Positions 43,481 through 55,779 of a stretch of 64,000 nt of DNA are shown piece by piece. The first letter of the stretch is position 1; each line of letters opens with the position of its first letter. The notes beneath the pieces are model-generated. The model had not been told where the DNA came from. It was given only the letters and a program-made list of their open reading frames with translations, and did no database searches. Source of the stretch: Diphasiastrum complanatum (taxonomy: Eukaryota > Streptophyta > Lycopodiopsida > Lycopodiales > Lycopodiaceae); NCBI GenBank assembly GCA_029204225.1, contig CM055104.1, forward strand, positions 54,232,538 to 54,296,537, read 5' to 3'. The position numbers and the translations under genes were made by a program.

Positions 43481-44311
43481 TGTGAAAAATGCAAAAATAA
43501 GCTTGGTAGAGGCCAAAAATCATGTATATAGGATGATTACACATGTGTGGAGCCTGTTACCACGTGTGAAAATAGTGTACTTGTCATGTACCATAATCAT
43601 ATAGGTTGTACATATGATTTAATTCAAGTTCTAGTGGCTAAAAAGGCCAAAAACTAGTTTTCTAGATATATGACACATGACATCAATTTATTGATTGCAT
43701 GAGCCAAATATTTTGGTTAGGAGTCACATCCCATGTGTAGAGGACAGCTCACACGTGTGGAATAAGCTGAAGTAGGCGAATTTGGACTTCTAGAAGATTT
43801 CCAAGAAGATCTCCATATAGAAGGAAAATGGACCAAAAGTGCTCAAAATAGAAGGTTTTGTCCAAGTGTCAGTTTTGCATGATGAATCATCATATGACAA
43901 AGCACCTTCACACATGTGGGATTAGAGGGATGATCAGTACCACGAGCTCCCACTTATTGTATATATAGAGCCACATTTGGCCATAATCAGTGTGAGACAC
44001 CAATCTTGGTTTTGGAAGCAATTTTGAGTGATTCTCTCCATTTGTCTACATTTGTTTTGATTGTTTTGAGGTTCTATCAATGTGTACTTGATTTTCAGGT
44101 TGGAGTCCGTACTCAGACAGTTTTTCACACGTGTGAAAGCATAAAGTACACTTACCTTCAATCAATAATTGTTCTTGTTAGGATTTTGTGTCTAGAATTG
44201 ATCTAGATTGATCTTAATCTAAAGTAGATTGATAGATCAAGTAATCTGACAAATAATCCCTCTTGAGGATCAGATTAGGATCCACTCTTGTTACTTTTTG
44301 CACTTTTTCCA
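43481..44311 (+). repeat. 3' LTR of element G, 831 bp
   Basis: TGTGAAAAATGC start, CTTTTTCCA end. Collinear with the 5' LTR with scattered substitutions and a short deletion in the TTTGTTTT run. Confidence 0.93.
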
Positions 44312-44499
44312 GACATGGTTCATCAAGAACCATGCTTAAACTCAAGACTTCATGATGCAGCCTTTTAAAGTCAATACTTGTATCAAGTGTACCCAGAATT
44401 GCTGTCAAATATGTTAAAAAAGTCTCCCATATATCTCCAAGCCAAATGATAAATTCAAAATCCTAGTAAAAACATTCTTAGATTTTGACATTGTGACAT

Positions 44500-44622
<123 letters not shown>

Positions 44623-44640
44623 TTTCTCTCATCCATGAAT

Positions 44641-45350
44641 CTTGACAAACAATGTCTGTCAAGTCCTGTGCTTAAGCTCTAGGCTTTATACTAACCCATT
44701 GAAATATAATTCCTAAGCCATAAAAGAGTTTTGTCGTCTTTAATTTTGACAAACATTGTTCGTCAAAAATTATGTTTGAACTCAAAAGTGTACGATTTGC
44801 TAAGAAAAGGCCCTCATATATGTCCAATCTAGTTGTGTAGTTTTAACTTTCAGAGAAAACGTTTTTAACTTCCGATAAACTGAGAGAGATATTTGGTCTA
44901 TCTCTAATTCATAATTGTTGACGAACAATGTTCGTCAAGACCTACGCTTCAGTTGTAGATGTTCTAGTAGCCAATTAGAAGTGTATTTGCTAGATTGCAA
45001 AGCAGTTTATCATCATTACATCAAACTAAAATTTGTTGTCAAGAAAATTTGCTGAAAATATTTTTTAGTATTTCTTTCATTTATGTTTTGATGAACAGTG
45101 TTCGTCAAGATCTGTGCGTAGGCTTCAGGTAATTTAAAAATACACCTGAAGGAGTTTTGTTGTCACAAGTTTGGCAACAATGTTCATCAATAACTATGCC
45201 AATATACACCTACTCTACCTATGTGAAGTGTATGGAAAGATTTTGTGAAAAAAAAAAAAAAAAAACTTATATCTGCGCAAATCAAGTGTTTAATCCAATT
45301 GGTAAGACAAATATCTTACATTGTAAACTCTTGAAACGATGTTTTTCAAG
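44641..45350. repeat. Degenerate tandem array with palindromic core TTGACGAACANTGTTCGTCAA
   Basis: Cores at 44641, 44746, 44918, 45088, 45171 and about 45331. Spacings 105, 172, 170, 83 and 160 are roughly multiples of 85. The copy at 44918 has two perfect 10-base arms around one base. Each core is followed by a diverged version of GATCTGTGCTTAGGCTCTAG. Confidence 0.75.
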
Positions 45351-45842
45351 ATCTGATCGTGACACATACGAAGTTTGTGAGAGTGTATTTATTAGCATAT
45401 TTAGTAGTGTGTTGGAAATGTCATGTTCATCATCTCTATTAACCATAAATAGGAATACGACAAAAGTTTCTCTATTACAGCTAAATAGTTTCATTTCTTT
45501 ACATAATCTATATAGCATACTATTACATGGAATAACAAAATTCCTATAGAGCATTCTTTCTATAATTGAATTACAATGGTATTAGAAATTTTATACGAAA
45601 ATAGAGCATTCTTTTTCCTGGAAATTTTAATAAAATTTTGTGCCATGCTCACCTACATCAATATTTGACCAAAATCTGTGTAGTAGGCCATAGATTTCAA
45701 CAAGCTAATTTTGAAAAGATACATGGATATGATCAAGACCAGTAGATGCTGAAAAATCAGTAGAGGAAAGACCAACACCACAAACTAATTTGCTTTCTCA
45801 ATAACAATGATTCATCGAAATGGGTTCCAAACAAAGCAACAC

Positions 45843-45961
<119 letters not shown>

Positions 45962-45999
45962 AGAACTTTGAAGCACTTGCCACTCAGCACTGTGAACTA

Positions 46000-48900
46000 A
46001 GAACTTTCAACTCAGTGACTCAGTCTTTAATATGTATGGACATTGGAATATGACAGTATCTAGTATCTACAAGTGTATGATCACCTACTTATGGGGTCCC
46101 ATAGATGATAGGGCCCAAATCAGGGCTACGGTTTATAAGATACGGGTTATGCAATGGGCATTGGAGCCTTGGGCAAAGAAGTGATTGTCGACATGTTATC
46201 GAGTACCTGCTACCATGTAGCATGTCCAAAGTTTTGAAACAATTTTAAAAAATTATTCAATCTTCTTAAACTATAGTTCTGACTATGAGCATTGAAGGGA
46301 CTACTTGAATTTTTATTCTAAGGTCCGAATACAATGTGTCTTGCTTTCATTAATCATGGACTATTAATAGACAAGCACAATCACCCTCACTCAAAAAAAA
46401 AAGCAAGCTATCGCAAGGAATCCACGCGAACATACCTAAACCCTCACCAACGATTACAAGGCTCTAGAATATACCTTTAAAAGAAAAAATCTCTTCCTTG
46501 TGGACATCTTCCGTGCATGCCCTATGATTCTTGAAATGCTCATATGAAAATTTGTCGAAGTTTAGTCAATAGGTATAAATACCAAGCTAACTCAATGGTT
46601 GTCTTCTATGACCACGTAATTAATCAACCTTAACTATAATTTCAATAAAGCCATAACCACATTATTGCAACAATTTTATGAGTAATCTTACTTTATTCCA
46701 TTTTTCAACTACCAACAAGACAAACTATCATCATACACTAACACTGTTAAGTGCATGCCATTTTTTGCTGAATAAGGAATTATGCATAGCTTTCGGAAGA
46801 GAACCAGTTGTGGTATAGACATGAAATTTGGTCTGAAAGTAATTTCGGATAAATTCAGAGTAAGATACCTAATTGGAACTTTTCGAATAAGAGGAATTCT
46901 CTAGGGATTGTGTGGACAATCTAGAACTAGAACATGTTTGATATTTGAATCATTATCTATAAGTAGTACAGTAAAAGGTCAAAGGTTACTAATTCTATTT
47001 TGATTGGAATAGAAGTAAATTTGATTAGAATTTAAGTCTGAGAGTTCTATATTGGATCAACCTAACCTTAGTTTAAGTACTAGGATCAGAGAGGGGTTGA
47101 TTTAGTGAGAGAAATTAGATAATTAAAGGTGGGATTGGAAAACTGTTGAGAGTGAATGTTATTCATCTCAGAGATTTTCCGGATATGTTATTTACTCATG
47201 AGAAATAGAAAATCTTTTGTAGCTGAGTTACAAGATCTCAGTGAGATATGTGAGTAACATATGTGGGTTCTGCAAGAATCTGCCAGTTAAGTATGTGTTT
47301 ATGTACTGGGTCATAGTGAGATTATTCACATATGTGCACGATTAATCTTGTATGAATCTACTATGTATTCATGGTTACTAAAGTTATTTGGTGCACTTAA
47401 CCTAGTCGGTTAACTTGAGTAGTTGATTACTCCAGAGTGAAGTTAATTGGTAAAAACAATCAGTGTGATGTGGATCACCAGAAACTGATAGTTTTGATTT
47501 ATATTGCTTGTAAGACGCATGATTAGTGAATCATTTAGGTTCATCAGTTAAAATTATGTGCATTGGATATGCAGTATTGTTGGGATAGAGTATTCCTTAG
47601 TTAAGGATTAGACTCACTTATTAGTGATTGTATCCTAGAGCGCTCAATTGGATAACAAATCATAATGAATCCAAGATATCTGAATTGATATTTCGCAGGA
47701 CTTTGGGTATCTAGATTTGATCCTAGATTGTAATCTAAAGTTTTGTAGTTGAAGATGATTGTCATTTTGGTATGCGTTCAGTCTTTAATTACCAGTGGTT
47801 TATAGAACTTGAAATATTGCACTTCAGTTAGAGAATTCTGTTTGAAGAATATTTCTAAATCCAGTATTTTCTTAGTAGAAAAATTTTGGAATGATTCTTA
47901 CTTTTCCTGAGTTATGTTGGACATATACTCCAGTATCCTGTAAATGATTAAGTATAGTTTTGGATTTCAGGGAATTATGATTGACGAATCATATGAATCT
48001 AAATATTTATGGTTGACGGATCATAAATAGATACTTAATTATTGTTAGAAGAATTATATGGAATAGTGAAGGTTCTTAAGTGTGACGATTAATTCTTCAC
48101 CTATCAATTGAGTAAGAGTTTGAATTAGTGTTTTGAATCTTTTTATTGCAGCATTTTGATTGAGAACCTATGGATCTCACAGACATTCTCACAAGATAAC
48201 TATTATATTTGTGGAGAATTTAATGTATTTTAGTGGATGTTATTCTACTACAGTATGGTCTGCAGATGCTTAAGTACAATTCTTCAATTAATTGGATCTC
48301 CAGTTATCATAGGAGACAGACAAGTCTATTAAAATGAATGAATGTTATTTTCTTGCATTTGGTGCTAAAAATAGGATCATTTAGCTCAAAAGAGTATCTA
48401 GGATACTCAAAGTTGAGTTTTAATCATTCTATATCTTAACGATTCTTCTAGAGATTCTAGTTGAATGAATTATCATATCTTAGAATTGGATTCTAAGGAT
48501 AGTTGTACTTGGAAGCTTGTGAATTATCTGCCAAAGTGGTGAATAATTTCAAACTGTAATTATAATTATTATATTATTTCTTTAACTTTAGTCTCCTGAG
48601 TTGGGTAATATTTCACTGAGTTGGTTCATATAAGTGTTTTGTATGAAGGTGATTTTACTAGCTTGTGTTGAGTGTAACCTAGTTGAGAACTTTATCGCTT
48701 AGTATATTTTTTTAAGCTTAAGGTATACTCCAGAACAAAGATTAACAATTGAAAAATTGATTATCTTTGATTACTTGTTTGCTATAAAAGTCAAACTAAG
48801 GATAATGACTTTCTCTGTTAATATTGAAAGTTAAAGAAATTATAATTATAACTCTTTCTTGTCTTGAGGAGCTTCTAAGGATAGAAGCAGTTTAAGGAGA
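46000..48900. other. AT-rich stretch without recognisable gene
   Basis: No frame above noise on either strand, no repeats that I can see by eye, no tRNA. From 46750 the texture changes to many ATTxAGATTC-like words, which may be old repeat sequence. Confidence 0.4.
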
Positions 48901-48904
48901 GAAG

Positions 48905-49400
48905 AACGTTATGATCGTATTCGGATAAGGACCTGGAATAGTCCCAATATGGTAGACCGGCCCTCCAGTGTTTGAGATTATTGGTCACGCCGTGATTTAA
49001 TTCCATGTCAAGGCTTGTTTGTGACTAATTACCTTGAGAGGACCCAGACACTCTAATTGAGACATATGGAGTATTGCATGTCTGTGTGACGGATATAGGC
49101 AGGAGGACTGCATGAAGAGATGATACCTATTTATAGTTGACCTACATGGAGGTTGCATGGTTTCATGCACAAGACTCTACTCTCTATATAATGAGGTGGG
49201 GATTCTCCCATCGACATATTGGGTTTAGGTTACCAGGTTCTCTCTTCTCCTCTAGCTTTCACATGGCATGGCTTGGGGGCTAGATCCAGGTTTTGATCTA
49301 GGATTGGTTGGGCGGTTTGGCTCCATTGTCTCTCTTATTGTGGTCTCCTATCCTCATCTTAGGGATTATCCGATTATGGTCTTTACGATATCAATACTCA
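48905..49400 (+). repeat. Direct repeat copy 1 (LTR-like, with TATA box)
   Basis: Shares with 51025-51510, in order, TGGAATAGTCC, GAGATTATTGGTCACGCC, ACCTTGAGAGGACCCA, TTGAGACATATGGAGTA, CTCTCTATATA and TCACATGGCATGGC, then GGGGGCTAGATCCAGGT. CTCTATATAATGAGG is a good TATA box. The two copies are 2.1 kb apart in the same orientation and look like LTRs of one short element. Confidence 0.8.
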
Positions 49401-49810
49401 CAATTGTTTTTATTGTGATCCTGATAATTGAATCCTTGCACATTTATCTCTGAATACATATATACATGACATTCTGAAATCCAAAACTCTGGACTTCCAA
49501 TAAGATCGAAATGTTAGTTTTGTCCTTTTGCTTTTTCGAAATGTTCCTTTAGATGATGGATGCATCAAAACCTAAGAGTTTTTTGAATATTTTCTTGGCA
49601 CCCATAATCCGTTGTCATCTTTCTCATTGACGAGAAGCACAGAGTCGATTGAGGAGCACACTTCCTTAATGACACCATTCGTTATGTGCAGGCCAAAATT
49701 TGAAACACTGAACTATTTGGCGCTACGAGTTAACTCTAGTTACCCCTGTAAACCATGATTTGACAATGCAATTACATTATTGTTACGTCGATTTTCTCAA
49801 TCCAACCATC
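49401..49810. other. Stretch without recognisable gene
   Basis: Between the first direct repeat and a weak coding remnant. Nothing recognised. Confidence 0.4.
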
Positions 49811-49814
49811 TGTC

Positions 49815-50420
49815 ATGTTCATTTTCAATATTTTTGGGCCTCTTCGGGCAGTGATGAGCTGGAAGGGCAGGCCTCAACATCCAATAGCATTTCCACATGT
49901 TGTTCGACGAAACATCTATATATTTAAAAAGTTTTTATTTTATTTATATCTTAGAAAAGCTATGTTACGTAGAAGCTTGATATCAAGGATTCTATTGGTC
50001 CACATGGCTACAAAAATGAGAAAAATAAATAAAAATATTTTCAGAGGCCCTTGTCCGGCTCTAAGTTTCTCTAATGAGAATTTCGCTGGTCATTAAGATC
50101 AGCAATTCACAGTTGAATCTTTATATATTTCACAACAAACTAAATTTTTATCTCTTGTGCAAAACGAAGAACATAAAAATTATGTGGGTTTTAGAAAAAA
50201 TCGTCAGATTGTGAAAGCCAACAAAAAGATAAGTTTTCTAATAATCTCGGTGAAATCAATGTAGGGTGCCTCATTGCACTTTTGGCTTCAAAAAATAGTG
50301 AAAATCATCCATTTTGGATTGCTAAAGTGCTTCGCTTAATTCAGAGGAACGAGGGGACAAAAATTGTACGCGTGCATTGAATGTGAACCACTTCAATAAA
50401 TGCCTTCTTAGGAAGGTATG
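49815..50420 (+). pseudogene. Unidentified coding remnant
   Basis: Plus-strand readings in shifting frames: MSWKGRPQHPIAFPHVVRRN, CPALSFSNENFAGHQDQQFT, and NVGCLIALLASKNSENHPFW with IAKVLRLIQRNEGTKIVRVH (50265-50380). The last resembles a small beta-barrel of the kind 'vGdlvav.......fwigkV..i...g..v.vhw' found in several plant transposon-linked proteins, but I cannot assign it. Stops after that. Confidence 0.3.
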
Positions 50421-50824
50421 AATTACATATCCTCAAAGACTATACCTAGTTTGTTGGGTGAAGCTTCTTCACTTATGTCTTGTGACTATCCGGTTGAGGA
50501 ATTATTTTCTGCATTGTTGTGTTGTCCTCCATTGGTTTAGCGCAGGAGTCCTCTGATGCCCTTCTATAATGGTTTCACTTTCTGCTCAGTCTTCTGCGTC
50601 TTTTCTCTCACACTCTGGCCCTTGCAGCTCGTGGTCTGCCGTATCCTTGCTTGCAACAGCTCCAGCCATGATTGCCAAGAAGCACCATGCTAGCGGAAAG
50701 CCCGCTGGCCCAGCTCACTGCTCTTAAGCAAGATTTGCATTCCAAACTTCTTGTCATTCTCGCCACTGACACTATTTCTCTTGCGGTTGTGACCTCACCT
50801 CCCGATGTTTCTCCTCCTGTTATA

Positions 50825-51030
50825 TGAACATTTATTCACGGAATGTCAAAGGTCTAAACGAGCCAATAAAGCATGCTTGTTTGGCACATGTTATCTATGC
50901 TTCTAACAATGTTGTCATGGCTTTACAGGAGACCAAGTTACGTGGGTTCAATTAGCATTGTCTCATCAAGAAGTTCGTTGTTTCCTATCACTATGCCGCA
51001 TCCCCAATGCAGGGCATTCATGAGGAATGT
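50825..51030 (+). pseudogene. LINE endonuclease N-terminal fragment
   Basis: Reads NIYSRNVKGLNEPIKHACLA, then NNVVMALQETKLRGFN with a stop, matching the start of the apurinic-type endonuclease of plant LINEs ('NvRGLn.p.K......i......d.v.LQETK'). The Glu of QETK is the expected catalytic residue. It is cut at 51030 by the second LTR-like repeat. Confidence 0.8.
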
Positions 51031-51510
51031 TACGACCATATTCAGTAAAGGACATGGAATAGTCCTAATATGGTAAACTGGCCCTCCAATGTTCGAGATT
51101 ATTGGTCACGCCCAAATTTTATTCCACATAGAGGCCTGTTGGTGACTAATGACCTTGAGAGGACCCAAACACTCTAATTGAGACATATGGAGTAGTGCAT
51201 GTACATGTGACGGTTAGGCAGGAGGAATGTGTGAAGAGCTGTGACCTATTTATAGTTGACCTGCGTGGGGGATTGCATAGGATCCTACTCTCTATATATT
51301 GAGGTCGAGATTATCCCATCGACGACTTTTGGTCTAAGTTATTTGTAGAGCTCTTCTCCTCTTGTTATCACATGGCATGGCATGGGGGCTAGATCCAGGT
51401 GTACACTCCAGGAGGGATCTAGTTTTGGTTGGGTGGTTTTGCTCCATAGTCTCTCTTGTGTTTTCCTATCCTCATCGTAGGGGTTTTCCCTAGTGGTCTT
51501 TACAGAGTTT
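51025..51510 (+). repeat. Direct repeat copy 2 (LTR-like)
   Basis: Begins about TGTTACGACCATATTCAG. Same block order as 48905-49400, including the TATA region (CTCTCTATATATTGAGG). Interrupts or abuts the LINE fragment. Confidence 0.8.
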
Positions 51511-51884
51511 GTCTTGCATGATTGGCAGGTGCCAACTTGCTATGTACTTTTGCACTGCTGTTTAGTTATACTGGATTGCCTCCCTACGTGGTGTGCTATT
51601 AGTCCTTTATTGGTTTGTTGCGTAGTGCCCCCTTTTTTGGGGGGGGGATTTGATATAGTTTCGGCCTTGGGTTGGAGTTGAATTTTATATACTTGTACAT
51701 TTGTGAAAACATAATAGTATCTTTAAGCCTTTGCAAAAGAAAATTACTAACTGAGTGAGTTACATAACTGAATGAGTTACGTAACTGTAGGTTGGGCAGC
51801 ACCACTAGTTATGTTCTCTCTAATTGAGAGAGAGAATAGTAAGTGGGGTGCAGGCCTTAGACCAAGAGTGTAAATCATTTTCAC

Positions 51885-51975
51885 ATTGCTTAGGTGCTAA
51901 TTTAAGAAGTGGGAAGGCTTCTTCTAGAGAAGAGCATCATAGAGAACCGCTATGTAAAGATGATACCTAATCACC
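51885..51975 (-). pseudogene. Duplicated 3' scrap of the 52363 membrane protein gene
   Basis: GGGAAGGCTTCTTCTAGAGA, then AGAGCATCATAGAGAACCGC and TGTAAAGATGATACC match the end of the gene at 52340-52415 (GGGAAGGCTTCTTCTAGTGA, AGAGCAGCATAGAGAACCGA). The duplicated piece includes the last approximately 12 codons (with a stop) plus 3' flank. Confidence 0.8.
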
Positions 51976-52362
51976 AAAGCACACTTTGTGTTGGGCAATT
52001 TCCTAGTCTTGTTGAGGGTCATAACTTATCAGGTGTAATCGCCCTTTACAAGGAGGCTAATTGCCGTGAAAGTCCCACAGAGCCTCAATGCACTGGGTAG
52101 GCTAAAGTAGAGCAAGATTTCAGGGCATCTCTTCTAATCGTACATAAACAGACATCTCTGAAAATTGAATTCTAGTTTCAACACCTCCTTAGATTTAAAT
52201 TCTCAACAAATAAACATGGAACTAGTGTATTAGTCAGATAGGAATATATATTGCTCCCACAAAATAAAAAATTCGCAATTAGTAGCCAATTGTGCTTAGG
52301 AACAGTGTATAAATCCTTTTCAAATTGCGTAGCTGCTAATTTAAGAACTGGGAAGGCTTCTT

Positions 52363-53179
52363 CTAGTGAAGAGCAGCATAGAGAACCGATGATGTAAAGA
52401 TAATACCACCATTGGCCACCAAGATTATCAAAGGAATGATCGCTATTTTTGGCCAAGCACTCGCACAAGACCAACTGCCTAGCTTCAACTGGACGATATT
52501 GATCATTGATAACAGCAAGAAAAAGGTCCCAGCTACTGATCCCATGGCAGATGCAATCATACCAGATCTTAGAAATTTTTGACTGATCACGACTGCTTGT
52601 GCTTCCTGGGGATCATTACTATTGTAGAAAATGAGACAAAGCTTCATCCCCTGAGCAATAAGACTTGAAAATAAATAGCAGCCGAAAGACACCACCTCAA
52701 AAACCAAAAGATACTTCACTACGTTTGCACCTGGGACACACGCTGATACTGGGGTTGCTGACTTTTGGGGGACATCGAAAGACAATCCTAGGAAGACTGC
52801 AACAGTGAAGAAAGAGTTGACACTGACGACTGCATCGAAGGTTGTTACAAGGATTTGAGTGGACCCTTTGGTGATAGGCTTTGCGATTGAACCAAACTCT
52901 GCTAAAATGCTTCACACAGAAAAAAAATTGTAAAGAAATGCGTGAACCCACGTTGTCCAGTGCAAGTGTTTCACCAACAGAACAGTCATACTAGCTATAG
53001 CATTCTCATATTTAGCAATTGCAACCTAGTAAAAAAGCAAAAGAGAAATGGAAACATACAATTTGCAGATAAAACATCAACACATCGGCATGTTAAACTG
53101 CCTCCACCACAGGCAAAGTTTACCTTGGCTGCTGCTGGCCGGAGATGAATTGCTCGTCTGTGCTGTTGTTTGACCTCAT
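52363..53179 (-). CDS. MEE60-like four-helix membrane protein, two exons
   Basis: Intact 200-aa product. Exon 1 (53179-53124) starts MRSNNSTDEQFISGQQQP and ends at AAG/GTAAAC. Exon 2 (52909-52363) begins after TTTTTTCTGTGTGAAG and reads ILAEFGSIAKPITKGSTQIL, then TTFDAVVSVNSFFTVAVFLG (TM1), VVKYLLVFEVVSFGCYLFSS (TM2), then GMIASAMGSVAGTFFLLLSM (TM3) and IAIIPLIILVANGGIIFTSS (TM4). The 603 coding bases are a whole number of codons, and the splice phases agree. The helix pattern, the conserved STQILVTTFDAVVS region and the LGSWSC loop fit plant membrane proteins annotated as maternal effect embryo arrest 60-like, whose biochemical role is not established. No lesions seen. The family name is from memory of its pattern and needs a search. 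Confidence 0.78.
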
Positions 53180-54620
53180 TCCGCTGTTTTTAGGCTCCAG
53201 CTTAACTCCCTAGCAACAGAAGAAACAGATACAATTCCTTGCCCGCTCAACGGAGTAAGAAAATCTCGAAGCTGCTAATATTTTTCGTCCCTCTTGCGAT
53301 TCACAAGTATTTGAAAATACATCCCATCTCTGAATTTTGTGCCTGCAGATTATGAATGAACGATGAAGAAAAATTGTGGCTGATGTAGCTTAAGGGGCTG
53401 GCAAGCCATCTGTGATGTGATCAGTGCCGGTTGTTGAATGTAATTTGCTCACCCACGGAAAACACCATCTCCATGTTTGACATTTTGGCCCAGATAAGAG
53501 TCTATGTAGTATGCGGTAAGCCATGCAGATAGATGGCCTGCATTAGTCCAAAATTCAACCAGCCTGCTGGCATGATGGGGACTCTCAGGGTTGCCTGATC
53601 CACCATCCTACCGTTTGTCTAGAAGGCAATTAGACTTGGTAATATTTAGTCTTAACATGGATTGACGGGTATGGCCTTGTGATGCGGTCTTTTCGGCATG
53701 GAAGGCATTATGTTATGTGTTCAAGTTGGTTAATGCATTTTGTGCAAAAGTTTACATTAAAGTAAATGTCTTAAATCATAAAGGTATATATGTTCACAAA
53801 AACCTTTGTCACATTGCTAAGGACTTTATTGGAAGAACTTGGTCTTTTAAATGCACCTCTATATGCATGTTGTACACAAGAAATTTCACATTCCTCTCTC
53901 TTTTGTTGTGAGGCATGCAACATTGGTTCTTCAGCTAATTTATGAGGCATTGTTGCATCTACATGAGTATATTAGATAGTTAAGTCATCAATGTTTACTA
54001 GCTTGGATTAAAACAAATCTATAATATACATTAACTTATTTTCTAGATAGTGGCTTATGGTGCATTGTTTTTGCAATATCTCGAGACAACAATTTTGATT
54101 AACACACAATTATGAAGGAATAATGTTTTCCAAGGCTCATAGTTGCATGAGTTAAACAAGCACATGCCCATGTAAATGTAACAATTTTCATAACTTTTTG
54201 AAGGAATGTTTGCATTGTTATGATAGTGTTAAAGTTGCTTTCGACATTCTTACATGATGTGTTTCTCCCACTCTTGAAGTTATGTCACTACTAAGGAATT
54301 TGGATGATACCTTATTGGATATATTTTGTCGATTAAATTCTCTAGGCACTTTTGACAATCATGAATATCTTTAGCAAAAAGATAGGTTCATGTTTTAGGG
54401 AGTTGGTTTAATTTCTACATTTTCAACATCTTCTTGATTATGAGGCACATGTAGAAATAGGAAAATCTCCTCTTCAAGAATCCCTTCATGACATTAGAGA
54501 TTCAGTCCCTTCAATTGCAAGGTCCAAACTGCCTCCATATAAAGCTTTCATTGGTCATCAAAAAGTCAATTTATAGAGTCACTTATGGAGTAGATTCACT
54601 CTATTACATTGATCCAACTG
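53180..54620. other. Stretch without recognisable gene
   Basis: 53180-53650 is the presumed promoter side of the membrane protein gene, with no clear TATA box. The rest is AT-rich with many stops. Possibly old retroelement DNA leading to the remnant at 54628. Confidence 0.4.
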
Positions 54621-54627
54621 GTTCATG

Positions 54628-54915
54628 AATCTACATCAGATGTAATTAGAGGTTGTCTTCTATCTTGTGTTGGCCCAAGTGCAAGTGCTGAATGGTTGTA
54701 GCACGACATGTTCTTTCATTATTACGACTTTCATCATAACAATTTATTACAGGACTTCGCACTTGTCTAGGACTTAAACAACCAATGATATCAATCTTGA
54801 CTAAGTGCTCATGGTCATAAACTTGATTCTTTTGGAATTCATCTTTTAAGGTGTCCTTTTGGTTGCAACACATGATTCTATTTATGATATATTGGCATCT
54901 ATTGCATATATGTGA
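54628..54915 (+). pseudogene. RT-protein C-terminal-like remnant
   Basis: Plus-strand readings HESTSDVIRGCLLSCVGPSA, SAEWL, then KLDSFGIHLLRCPFG and THDSIYDILASIAY. This order (SC.GP.A.aWL, FG.HLL.CP.g, tHd.i.d....i) is that of the C-terminal region seen in some plant and animal reverse-transcriptase-related proteins. Frame shifts and stops occur between pieces. Confidence 0.45.
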
Positions 54916-54975
54916 TAGTTGTTTCCAGGTTGTTTGAGAATAAACTCACATTGTACTAGAGGTTAATACTCAGTC

Positions 54976-55769
54976 TGTTGGGATTCGATGTTTGTGCTCA
55001 TCATGATAGAGCAAAGCGAGCGGAATCCTAGGTGCATGCAACTACGTCTATCAAAAAGATTGATTCCATAGCCATGCACAAATTTTCTAGGTTTTAGATT
55101 TAGCTTTGCGGAAGCATTTTAGGTGAGGTGATTGGAACGACAAATCAACATATGCTATCAGTCACATGAATAGTTTAATCTACGAATAAGTTTATTTTCT
55201 AGCATTAATCTACCTAAATCTAGTTGAAATAAGCATTTTGCATACACGATCTAGAGAGAAAGAACAAAAAGATTGGGCTTTGGATGTTCAGTGTTTGTGG
55301 AGCTTAACCGAAGCAACTAATAAGTTGCTGGCTATATACACATGGCTAATTGAGTAAAAGAATAGTTAATCTATAATTTGCAATTAGGATTAAGGCACTA
55401 TGGGTTGTTGGTGCCTTCAGACAATATCTAGAGATTTTGTCCAATTGTGATGAACGTACATGTTGATCCGCCGATACTTTTGATTGTGGCCGATTGTTCG
55501 GTGATGGCCGAACTATCGAATGAAGTCAAGGAGGTCCGAGACGGAGGATGTCCAAACTATCGAGGATGGCCGACAATCGAGGATAGGTGAGTAGTCATAG
55601 GTGGCCAAATAATCGGGGAAGTATTGTCACTGATTCCTTTGTATATCTACAGACTGTCTGGAAACATGTGTATTTCTGCAAAGTATGCGACTATACAAGC
55701 ATTTACAACATCTAGTAAATGGATATAGATTAGTAGAGATATAGAGATGAAGAGGATAAAAATCCAACA
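54976..55769 (-). repeat. 3' LTR of Copia H, 794 bp
   Basis: On the minus strand starts TGTTGGATTTTTATCC right after the purine run ATTAAGGGGG (55770-55779) and ends CGAATCCCAACA at 54976. TGTTGG...CCAACA ends. Contains a run of degenerate GGCCGAACTATCGA-type repeats at about 55485-55605. Confidence 0.75.
55485..55605. repeat. Short degenerate repeats of GATGGCCGAACTATCGA
   Basis: At least four copies of about 20-30 bases (GATGGCCGAACTATCGA, GATGTCCAAACTATCGA, GATGGCCGACAATCGA). CG-rich against an AT-rich background. A related word GTCGCCGAACAATCGA sits at the head-to-head junction at 56835. Confidence 0.7.
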
Positions 55770-55779
55770 CCCCCTTAAT

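Larger units (their letters stand above)
39018..44311 (+). mobile_element. LTR retrotransposon G carrying a non-canonical ORF
   Basis: 5294 bp. LTRs 39018-39855 and 43481-44311, PBS at 39858, purine-rich TTTTTTAGGAG just before the 3' LTR. It has no recognisable protease, integrase, RT or RNase H, so it must be non-autonomous. Flanking five bases (ACAAA and GACAT) do not form a convincing TSD. It sits inside a region of microsatellites and palindromic repeats. Confidence 0.88.

Noticed and set aside
53580-53911. Small plus-strand ORF at 53717
   Set aside because: No motif, no promoter, ordinary AT-rich chance frame.
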